Virus record (IMG/VR): IMGVR_UViG_3300037459_000157
Coordinates: 1 to 64,000 of that record
Length of the DNA: 64,000 nucleotides
From: a virus
Direction: 5' to 3' (one strand)
In this document: positions 58,430 through 64,000 of the stretch, one piece after another
Layout of the letters: every line of letters starts with the position of its first letter
Numbering within the stretch: position 1 is the stretch's first letter
Program-made: the position numbers and the translations under genes
Notes under the pieces: generated by a model
What the model was told of the DNA's origin: nothing
Seen by the model: only the letters and a program-made list of their open reading frames with translations
Databases searched by the model: none

Positions 58430-58669
58430 GTGGCTAACACACTCCCAACCGAAATCGCCTATCACCTTATCGACTCCACCGCGACCATGCTCGGCCGCAC
58501 GCCTGAGTCAATCCAGGACACGCTCGATAGCTTCCCCGACCGTGACATCGCCGAAGTGCTTGAGGCCATGCAGAGCCTCGACACGCTCGACGCCGACACG
58601 CTCTCGGCCTACCTCACCAGTGAGCTCGTGCTCAATGACAGGCTGGACGAGTGGCTGGAGGCTGTCTAG
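58430..58669 (+). CDS. small acidic protein, divergent from the HTH regulator
   Basis: GTG 58430 is preferred over the longer frame from 58340 because it fits a leaderless start; 79 residues (VANTLPTEIAYHLIDSTATM...). It is acidic, helical and has about 20 Asp/Glu. It could be an anti-repressor or partner of the HTH protein; that rests on the divergent arrangement only. Its stop overlaps the convergent gene's stop by four bases. Confidence 0.6.
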   Translation: MANTLPTEIAYHLIDSTATMLGRTPESIQDTLDSFPDRDIAEVLEAMQSLDTLDADTLSAYLTSELVLNDRLDEWLEAV

Positions 58670-58947
58670 GCCAGCGGCCCGCGCTCCACCAGCTGCCCGA
58701 GCTTGAGCTGTAGGTTCTGGATTCGGGCGTCGCGGGCCTTGATGGCTGCAATGAGCACGTCGGCCATGGCCTTGATATTGTGGGCGACTGTGTCCCCACC
58801 TGCATGATGCCAACCGTCAATCAGTTTTGATGTCAGCTCAAGCGTGACGCCTGCATCGCGATGGTGCTCCTTCAGCTCGTTGTATCTGGATTGCAGCTCT
58901 TCGAGTCGAGACTGTGGGTCCGGGGTGTCACTGCTTTCGCTACTCAT
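58666..58947 (-). CDS. coiled-coil protein
   Basis: ATG 58947 gives 93 residues; the open frame extends upstream without support. An N-terminal acidic stretch precedes a coiled coil (SRLEELQSRYNELKEH and DARIQNLQLKLGQLVE). Function unknown. Confidence 0.6.
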   Translation of the reverse strand: MSSESSDTPDPQSRLEELQSRYNELKEHHRDAGVTLELTSKLIDGWHHAGGDTVAHNIKAMADVLIAAIKARDARIQNLQLKLGQLVERGPLA

Positions 58948-59363
58948 CGTTTCTTCCTTTTCTTCCCTAGATTCTCGTACACCTTGAAATGCCCCGCGTC
59001 GCGCAAGGCCTCGCTCAGGCATCGACCTCTGCCCGCTGGGCATACTGTCGATATGCGCCGTTCAAATGTCATCTTTCCAGTGTCTTGGATGACGACGTTC
59101 GGGTGTTCTATGGCCCACGTCTTTGTGAACTTTCTGGCTCGCCTACCAGCCAGCGCTGCCAGGCCCTTGGTCTCCGGGCAGTCGATGCCCTTAAGCCGAA
59201 TCGGCATAGTGATGTGCACGCCGAATGGCAGGTGGGCCGTCATCACGAACGTGTCCCCGTCCTTGATGCGGATGAACGTCGCCGGGATTCCGGGCCGGAG
59301 ATCTGGCTCGGGAGCCGATGCGAGGAGCAGCATGATGGTCGCTGAAAGAATCATGGGCCACAT
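58944..59363 (-). CDS. secreted staphylococcal nuclease-like protein
   Basis: A 139-residue protein. MWPMILSATIMLLLASAPEP is a signal peptide. IKDGDTFVMTAHLPFGVHITMPIRLKGIDCPETKG and FERRIS then GRGRCLSEALRDAGHFKVYE give the SNase (thermonuclease) layout with the Arg-(x)-Asp-(x)-Glu triad elements R-L-K-G-I-D, P-E-T. Exported nuclease could degrade DNA of competing phage or host in the envelope. Overlaps the downstream gene by four bases. Confidence 0.7.
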   Translation of the reverse strand: MWPMILSATIMLLLASAPEPDLRPGIPATFIRIKDGDTFVMTAHLPFGVHITMPIRLKGIDCPETKGLAALAGRRARKFTKTWAIEHPNVVIQDTGKMTFERRISTVCPAGRGRCLSEALRDAGHFKVYENLGKKRKKR

Positions 59364-59400
59364 CCTAGCAGCTCGGTCTGGGTTGATGGTGAAACGGCGT

Positions 59401-59802
59401 TCATATCAATTCCATCTGACCGCTGCCCGGCCTGCTCGCTCGGCACGTCGGGCCGGATTCGGTGCCCCGAAGCTGCATGGGAATCACCTGCAGTCCTGCC
59501 TGTATCGCCAGACTTCGCATGGACCGAGTGCCTGCTCCGCCGGGGAAGAGCACGACCGCCGTCGCATACTCGGCCATCTGGGCGTTGCGCAGCGGACCTG
59601 CCTTGCGGCCCAGTGACCAGTCGGCAGGGAACGTCTGAACCGGTATGCCGCGCGCCTTGGCCCAGCCCTCTCCGCCTGAGTCAGCTCCTCTACAGCAGCC
59701 GCTCACGACCTCGCCGACTGGCCCGAGACTGTCGAGGAACTCCCAGTCCTGATCGTTGAGTTGATAGCCCCTGCCGCCTGCGATGATGAGTCGTTCGATC
59801 AT
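59401..59802 (-). CDS. SLOG-superfamily DUF2493 protein
   Basis: A 133-residue protein. RLIIAGGRGYQLNDQDWEFLDSLG, VVSGCCRGADSGGEGWAKARGIPVQTFPADW, GRKAGPLRNAQMAEYATAVVLFPGGAGT are the hallmarks of DUF2493/YspA (SLOG) proteins, which bind or sense nucleotide-derived ligands. Phage members are common; function unknown, possibly linked to nucleotide-signal defence. Confidence 0.8.
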   Translation of the reverse strand: MIERLIIAGGRGYQLNDQDWEFLDSLGPVGEVVSGCCRGADSGGEGWAKARGIPVQTFPADWSLGRKAGPLRNAQMAEYATAVVLFPGGAGTRSMRSLAIQAGLQVIPMQLRGTESGPTCRASRPGSGQMELI

Positions 59803-60233
59803 GTTTCCCTCGTAAAGAGATCGGTGGCCTTCTCATAGTTCTCGACCTGAAGCTTGAGCGATGCAGCCTCCGCCCGCGCCTCGTCGCGCTCTCGGGTGCG
59901 AGCTTCGTTTTCAGCCTTCAACGTTTCAGCACGCATCTCCAATGTGGCGTAATCCTGCGCAAATACCGAAATCCAGTCATCACTGACTAGTGCTTCCGCT
60001 ATGCGTGTCTTCAAAGCCTCCGCCAGCTGCTCCACCAAGGTCCGAGAGACATTGATGAAGTCAATATCCTTCTGCGAGCATATGGGGACATTACTTACGG
60101 CCAACTGCGGTTCTTGTATTGAGTCGTCGTCAATGCCGTTCCACACCAGGTGAGCACGGACGTCCCACGGACCCGGCGTCGCAGCCTCGCAGATGGTGGT
60201 GGCTTGTTTGATTAGGCCTTGTGGTGTGGTCAT
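59799..60233 (-). CDS. ead/Ea22-like protein with coiled coil
   Basis: ATG 60233 (ATGA overlap) gives 144 residues. The N-terminal AATPGPWDVRAHLV and IDFINVSRTLVEQLAEAL correspond to the two blocks of the gene at 1193-1501; the C-terminal 60 residues are a coiled coil (AETLKAENEARTRERDEARAE). Function unknown. Confidence 0.65.
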   Translation of the reverse strand: MTTPQGLIKQATTICEAATPGPWDVRAHLVWNGIDDDSIQEPQLAVSNVPICSQKDIDFINVSRTLVEQLAEALKTRIAEALVSDDWISVFAQDYATLEMRAETLKAENEARTRERDEARAEAASLKLQVENYEKATDLFTRET

Positions 60234-60601
60234 GTGATTGACTCCTTCGGGTATCTCCGTCGTATGTCGTCCAGGTCCGACCAAGATCGATTGGGGTCGC
60301 CCTGAAATCGTGCAAGGGCCACTTTGTAATCGGGCGGAGTCGGTAGCCCGTCGAGCCCGCTGTTCTTCGCCGTGTGCCGTGGGCATCGCGGAGGCCCCCA
60401 CCCTTTGCGAAAGCACCTGCACGCTTTGGCTGGTAGCCATACGCTGCCTACAATCATCTCCATGTAATGCTCCAGGCGCCACACGCCATCGCGCCACACA
60501 CGGAGCATGCCTTTCGAGTCAGCGTTGAGATTTCTTACGGATGAATATGTCCATGTCTGCCAGTCGTATTCGCCAGGTGGCATCTCTTCGCCGGTCATCA
60601 T
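60230..60601 (-). CDS. hypothetical Trp-rich protein
   Basis: ATG 60601 (or 60598) with AGTAGG upstream gives 123 residues. It has a Trp-rich N-terminal half (EYDWQTWTYSSVRN, WRDGVWRLEHYMEM) and a basic middle with Cys residues (CRCFRKGWGPPRC). Function unknown. Confidence 0.6.
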   Translation of the reverse strand: MMTGEEMPPGEYDWQTWTYSSVRNLNADSKGMLRVWRDGVWRLEHYMEMIVGSVWLPAKACRCFRKGWGPPRCPRHTAKNSGLDGLPTPPDYKVALARFQGDPNRSWSDLDDIRRRYPKESIT

Positions 60602-60605
60602 TTGC

Positions 60606-61628
60606 CTACTGCCCGAAGATCTTTCTGATAGTCCGAATGACAGCGCCCACATCGTCTTTATTTGTATTCTTGTCGTTCATGAAGTCCATGAGTTCGTCCC
60701 AGCACTTGGCTTTGACATGGGTGACAGCGCTGACTGGCATGTCTGCGGCGGCTTTGACCAGGTCTCCCATGGCCTCAAACGCGGCGGTCGCTGCCTTCAT
60801 CTCATCGACGTCAGCCTCGGGCTCGGGTTTGGATTCGGCCTCGACCTTGGGCTCTGGCTCTGGGGAGCTGTAATTCCCCTCGACTCTAATCGTCAAGTGT
60901 CCGACGACTAGGACGTCGCCGTCTTTTATGACGGCGTTTCTCTCGATTTGCTTGCCGTTGACTTGAGTCCCGTACAATGACCCCCGGTCTATCACTCGTA
61001 TGGTGCCAAGCACATCCTTCTCGACAACAGCGTGCCTCCGCTCGATGTCAAGACTGTCGTCATTGATGGTATTGCTCTTGAGTCGACCTATGCTGATTGG
61101 GTCGCTCTCCACTTGCACGACGTCGATCATGGTCTCACCTCTGAACACTCTGAGCCTCATACCCCTAGGAGCCACGCTCTCTGGCTCGGGCTCGGGCTCC
61201 TTGACCTTGGTCGGCTCGGGCTCCCTGGCTTTAGCCGGCTCGGGCTCCTTGACCTTGGTCGGTTCAGGTGCAGCCACAGGTGCAGCCACCGGTGGAGCGA
61301 CCGGCCCCGAGGATTTAGGTGCGTACTTGCTTGTGCAGTCATCTCCTACAACTTTGATCTGGAACGAGCCAACACCTATGACGTCGCCCGGTTCGATTCT
61401 TGTGCCGGAGTCAATCTTTTTTCCGTTGAGGAAGGTTCCGTGCCACGAGCTCATGTCCCTAATCACAACCTCATCCTTGGATGGCTTAAAATAGGCATGT
61501 AACTCGTCAACCTCGGGGTCATCCAGGCAAATCGGGTACCTTTTACGCGTGCCGATGTTGATATCGTCCCTGCCGACAGCCACGGTCTTGAGGAGATCGC
61601 CCGACTCGTTGTACACTTGAAGTTTCAT
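60606..61628 (-). CDS. twin FHA-domain protein
   Basis: A 340-residue protein. FHA1 (about 18-95) shows IGTRKRYPICLDDPEVDELHAYF and SSWHGTFLNGKKI (Asn68-Gly69, His44). FHA2 (about 175-250) shows SIGRLKSNTINDDSLDIERRHAVVE and SLYGTQVNGKQI (Gly181-Arg182, His199, Asn224-Gly225). They are joined by Glu/Pro/Lys repeats (122-152), and a C-terminal helical region follows. FHA domains bind phosphothreonine peptides. No kinase or enzyme domain is attached. Confidence 0.85.
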   Translation of the reverse strand: MKLQVYNESGDLLKTVAVGRDDINIGTRKRYPICLDDPEVDELHAYFKPSKDEVVIRDMSSWHGTFLNGKKIDSGTRIEPGDVIGVGSFQIKVVGDDCTSKYAPKSSGPVAPPVAAPVAAPEPTKVKEPEPAKAREPEPTKVKEPEPEPESVAPRGMRLRVFRGETMIDVVQVESDPISIGRLKSNTINDDSLDIERRHAVVEKDVLGTIRVIDRGSLYGTQVNGKQIERNAVIKDGDVLVVGHLTIRVEGNYSSPEPEPKVEAESKPEPEADVDEMKAATAAFEAMGDLVKAAADMPVSAVTHVKAKCWDELMDFMNDKNTNKDDVGAVIRTIRKIFGQ

Positions 61629-61696
61629 ACACCCAGAAACCCCGCCCGCTCACCAAGTTGGCGCGGTCACGGGGCGGTAGGCGAGCAGTTTGATGC

Positions 61697-62005
61697 TCAC
61701 TTTAGATCTGCGTACGAATCGTCGGCGGGGATTGGGGGGAGCTCGCACCAGGTGAGGATGGGGACCTCAGAGCAGTCGCTTCCGACCCAGTCACCACGGC
61801 TATTGAGGCACCGCCCAATCACCCTGTCGAGTGAGCCCTGTCGGACGATCAGGGCGATCTGTCCCTCCTTCGCAGCCCCCGGCGCACGCCACTGACACTC
61901 AAGCCTGCCGATGGTGGCGCTGGCGTGGGCGAGCATGGCTTCGAGGGTGTCGACTTGTTGGCGGAGGTCGGTGAGCTCTTTGTCTTTGATTGTGCTCCAG
62001 GTCAT
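61697..62005 (-). CDS. hypothetical protein
   Basis: ATG 62005 is chosen because it overlaps the TGA of the upstream small gene (ATGA); the open frame starts at 62017. 102 residues: an N-terminal coiled coil (DKELTDLRQQVDTLEAMLAHA) and a C-terminal beta region with EGQIALIVRQGSL. Unknown function. Confidence 0.6.
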   Translation of the reverse strand: MTWSTIKDKELTDLRQQVDTLEAMLAHASATIGRLECQWRAPGAAKEGQIALIVRQGSLDRVIGRCLNSRGDWVGSDCSEVPILTWCELPPIPADDSYADLK

Positions 62006-62142
62006 CGTGCTTCCCATTCTAGTTCGGCGATTCTCTCGCGGGCTTGGTCGAGCATGCGCTTTTGCGTGACGATGATGGCAAGCAGTTCGCTGCGTGGCTT
62101 TTCCGTGACCTCAACTGTGACCGTGACTTCGTGTTTGCTCAT
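62002..62142 (-). CDS. 46-residue protein
   Basis: ATG 62142 to TGA 62002 with ATGA overlaps at both ends, which is strong local support. A beta strand of alternating residues (EVTVTVEVTEKP) precedes a helix (SELLAIIVTQKRMLDQARERI). Function unknown. Confidence 0.6.
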   Translation of the reverse strand: MSKHEVTVTVEVTEKPRSELLAIIVTQKRMLDQARERIAELEWEAR

Positions 62143-62795
62143 GACTTGGCCTTCTCCTCATCTTCGTCCCTTGACTTCCTAACCGCGAGGATAATCGACA
62201 CAATCTTCTGTCGAAAGAAGCTAGCCGGCTTTCCTTCGGCCTCAAGTAGCGACCATGAGCATGCGTATGTGAACTTACTTCCGCCGATTAACTGGGCGGA
62301 GATGCAGGCCTCAACGCACGTTTCTATGTTATTACATTTCAGAACAGTGTCGCATGCGCCTATCGACGCGAAGGACTGCTTGATTCTATTGGTGATACCT
62401 TCGGCAATCTTCTTGTGATCAAGAATAATTCTCGCCTCATTTCGGGAGGCTCGCCAGCTTTCGGACCAGCCCCACACGGTCAGGCATCGGTCCCTGAGCC
62501 ACGCCCACAGGTATATGGGCGGAGCGACAGCCGCGATGGCAGCAACTGCCAGCAGGACTGCCCCAACGAACATCCCGATGAAGGCCGCGACTACACCGAC
62601 CACCGCCGCAGGCACGCCCCACAGCGGCATGGTGACGTCCCACCATGTCAGGTCTGGCGCTATGGTGTACCTGCATACGGCCATGGTGCAGGGCGCAACG
62701 ACGGCCCACAGGAACATGGTGGGGAACAGGTATCCGGGGGCGCTGATGTTGATGGTGGGCCTGTCCGGCTTTGGGTCTTCGGTGGGTTCGGTCAT
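62139..62795 (-). CDS. membrane protein with two transmembrane segments
   Basis: ATG 62795 (ATGA overlap) gives 218 residues. Hydrophobic helices lie at about 20-42 (YLFPTMFLWAVVAPCTMAVC) and 55-95 (LWGVPAAVVGVVAAFIGMFVGAVLLAVAAIAAVAPPIYLW, long enough for two). The C-terminal 120 residues are cytoplasmic-like with several cysteines. Function unknown. Confidence 0.65.
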   Translation of the reverse strand: MTEPTEDPKPDRPTINISAPGYLFPTMFLWAVVAPCTMAVCRYTIAPDLTWWDVTMPLWGVPAAVVGVVAAFIGMFVGAVLLAVAAIAAVAPPIYLWAWLRDRCLTVWGWSESWRASRNEARIILDHKKIAEGITNRIKQSFASIGACDTVLKCNNIETCVEACISAQLIGGSKFTYACSWSLLEAEGKPASFFRQKIVSIILAVRKSRDEDEEKAKS

Positions 62796-62965
62796 AGCCT
62801 CGCGCCCTTCAGGCTCTTGAGATGAGTGTCGACGGCCGTGCATGTCAGCTGCCCTGCGTTCGCGATGGTCTGCAGCTTGCCTGACCAATCCTCATGCATG
62901 GTGTGGAGTTTGAAAAGTATCGCGATGGTGCATACGACCACTGTTGCTAGGGTAAGCCCGATCAT
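62792..62965 (-). CDS. 57-residue membrane protein
   Basis: ATG 62965 to TGA 62792, overlapping both neighbours (TGATG and ATGA). One N-terminal helix (MIGLTLATVVVCTIAILFKL) is followed by a hydrophilic tail. With the lipoprotein-like gene just upstream it could be a membrane-protein pair such as spanins; this is speculation. Confidence 0.6.
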   Translation of the reverse strand: MIGLTLATVVVCTIAILFKLHTMHEDWSGKLQTIANAGQLTCTAVDTHLKSLKGARL

Positions 62966-63246
62966 CAGACCCCACCCCCATTCGCCATCGCCCTGCGCAG
63001 GACATCACGACACTCGCTGCCGGCGCCCTCATACAGCTCGCGGAGCTCTGCGATGAAGACCCCGCAGGCGTTCATGTTGGGCATGGCTTCGAGCTGCTCC
63101 ATGATCTTCTCAGCCTGCTCGGGCGCCTTGGTGGGGTTGGATTTCGAACAGCCTGTCGGTGCTGCGGAGATGGTGAGCGCTGCGATGGCTGCTTGGACTA
63201 GGGCGATTGCCGCAAGGTCTGTGAGTGATTTTGTTGTAGAGTTCAT
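62965..63246 (-). CDS. exported, lipoprotein-like protein
   Basis: ATG 63246 (ATGA overlap) gives 93 residues; the open frame extends upstream without support. The N-terminal hydrophobic region (LAAIALVQAAIAALTISAAPTGC) ends at Cys33, but Pro at -3 makes the lipobox non-canonical. The mature part has two further cysteines and a helical end (FIAELRELYEGAGSECRDVLRRAM). Function unknown. Confidence 0.6.
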   Translation of the reverse strand: MNSTTKSLTDLAAIALVQAAIAALTISAAPTGCSKSNPTKAPEQAEKIMEQLEAMPNMNACGVFIAELRELYEGAGSECRDVLRRAMANGGGV

Positions 63247-63479
63247 GATGGCTTCCTCTGCAGCGCGGCCCTGTAGGTCAGTGGCTGCTTGAGCATCGGA
63301 CACTTGTGCGGCATCACCTCGGGGCCGCCGAGGGTGAGGTCGGCGGGCACTGCCTTCGCGTCGGGGTGGGTGCACTCTTGGGGGATGGCTGGCACGGGCT
63401 TGCCGTTGGTGTGGCCAGCGGGACAGTGCGGCAGGTAAAGCGGGCAGTCGCCGCACTTGAGGACGTAGATGGGTCTCAC
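63243..63479 (-). CDS. Cys-rich small protein, GTG start
   Basis: Seventy-eight residues. CGDCPLYLPHCPAGHTNGKP...CTHPDAKAV...HKCPML contains seven potential Cys/His ligands, likely for one or two metal ions. GTG start 63479 lies just after a hairpin. Overlaps the next gene (ATGA). Function unknown. Confidence 0.6.
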   Translation of the reverse strand: MRPIYVLKCGDCPLYLPHCPAGHTNGKPVPAIPQECTHPDAKAVPADLTLGGPEVMPHKCPMLKQPLTYRAALQRKPS

Positions 63480-63480
63480 A

Positions 63481-63513
63481 CCCCAAAGGCCCGCCGGGAT
63501 CGATCCGGCGGGC
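63481..63513 (-). terminator. hairpin, partial terminator after the 63530-63979 gene
   Basis: GCCCGCCGG (63489-63497) and CCGGCGGGC (63505-63513) pair perfectly over 9 bp. On the minus strand it is followed only by CTTTGGGG, so the U tract is poor; it may attenuate rather than stop. Confidence 0.45.
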
Positions 63514-63529
63514 TGGGTGTATCGGGTGG

Positions 63530-63979
63530 CTACTTCGATGCGTTCGCAGGTGCGAAGTTGACCACGAGCGGCTCGATGCGGAGTCGCTGAGGCTGGTCAG
63601 TGTAGAGGTACTGGCCGCTCCACTGGTGGTACTTGCCTCGGGTGTCCCAGAAGTAGATGTAGGGCGAGCTTGAACCGTAGGTGCCCTCGTCACCTGGTGC
63701 TGCAACTAAGCACTCTCCGTATGACGACCCCTTATCACACCTGACCTTCCGCCATGTCTTGGTGAGGCGCTTTCCTCCGGACGAGACTTTGCCCTTCACG
63801 TCAGTGTACATGATGGGCTGACCCGCCGCATTGAGCAGGGTGATGAATCCGACTTTTCCCGGCTCACCGGTGAGCTTGAGCCGACGCTTGAGGTTTTCGA
63901 TCTCAGTGTTTCGAGTGAACTTGACCGACTTCGCAGCCTGAGCTGCTTTCTGCGACTGGGTGGACTTGGTCGTATTCAT
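63530..63979 (-). CDS. hypothetical protein, possibly virion or host-takeover
   Basis: A 149-residue protein. The basic N-terminus (MNTTKSTQSQKAAQAAKSVKF) is followed by a beta-rich domain (VGFITLLNAAGQPIMYTDVKGKV, YIYFWDTRGKYHQWSGQYLYTDQ). No family recognised. It is the first minus-strand gene in the window; its promoter lies outside. Confidence 0.6.
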   Translation of the reverse strand: MNTTKSTQSQKAAQAAKSVKFTRNTEIENLKRRLKLTGEPGKVGFITLLNAAGQPIMYTDVKGKVSSGGKRLTKTWRKVRCDKGSSYGECLVAAPGDEGTYGSSSPYIYFWDTRGKYHQWSGQYLYTDQPQRLRIEPLVVNFAPANASK

Positions 63980-64000
63980 GCCTGACCGCTGTTCACAGGC

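Noticed and set aside
1-64000. Window ends forming one circular genome.
   Set aside because: Joining the ends would give the left-edge gene a stop after three codons and a normal start for the right-edge gene, but this can occur by chance and a window of exactly 64000 bases is probably a crop.
1-64000. CRISPR array, insertion sequence, integrase or rRNA.
   Set aside because: No spaced direct repeats, no transposase or recombinase motifs and no rRNA-like segments were seen. The only tandem arrays are the hexanucleotide repeat and short coding repeats.

Overview
The window is part of a large, high-GC, tailed double-stranded DNA phage (or prophage) with contractile-tail (myovirus) genes. It carries terminase, portal, capsid, sheath, tape measure, baseplate wedge and spike, fibres and its own replication and recombination genes. 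There is no rRNA, no chromosomal housekeeping gene, no transposase and no CRISPR array. Both edges lie inside or beside minus-strand genes, so the genome probably continues on both sides. I recognise no integrase, endolysin or holin.

The host is not certain. Many promoters have TTGACA-like -35 boxes, and several place a -10 element 5-6 bases before the start codon, so the mRNA would be leaderless. Several small-gene families look like those of actinobacteriophages (a QWKGTD zinc protein, a VFGDGDAWQL protein, an ASCH protein, an RNase AS-like exonuclease). A twin-FHA protein implies a host rich in Ser/Thr-kinase signalling. Actinomycetota or Myxococcota would fit; this is inference.

Layout. 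(1) 1-4206, minus: about a dozen tightly overlapping small genes of mostly unknown function, including a Lar-like zinc ribbon, driven from a promoter at 4217-4245. (2) 4207-5473: an intergenic control zone with three intrinsic terminators, one very short transcription unit, an inverted repeat and a possible small minus-strand gene. (3) 5474-17362, plus: a RuvC-like resolvase followed by about 30 small genes (coiled coils, zinc ribbons, MazG-like, ASCH, exonuclease, HTH) joined by start/stop overlaps; several junctions carry one of three repeated ribosome-binding sequences. (4) 17393-23004: packaging and head entry genes (small terminase candidate, large terminase split by a class 3 LAGLIDADG intein, portal, MuF-like protein). 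(5) 23001-31900: an 8-kb block of fibre and adhesin genes placed inside the head module. (6) 31979-49511: DUF2213 protease/scaffold, cement and major capsid proteins, connectors, sheath, two tube-like proteins, a frameshifted tail chaperone, tape measure, and a complete baseplate including a glycine-rich/gp25 fusion, ending at a strong terminator.

(7) 49549-50726: a 183-bp hexanucleotide repeat, one small conserved phage gene and a structured non-coding stretch with tRNA-like elements. (8) 50727-58309, minus: SSB, Sak4-like ATPase, PD-(D/E)XK nuclease, two prim-pol proteins (one fused to a helicase), an SNF2 helicase and, at the head of the operon, a tandem-HTH regulator. (9) 58310-58429: a divergent control region with a leaderless acidic-protein gene on the plus strand. 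(10) 58666-63979, minus: accessory genes including a secreted nuclease, a SLOG-fold protein, the twin-FHA protein and small membrane or lipoprotein-like proteins.

The late genes build and fill the virion. The minus-strand replication block primes, unwinds and recombines phage DNA and is probably controlled by the tandem-HTH protein. The two arms of small genes probably act on the host early in infection.
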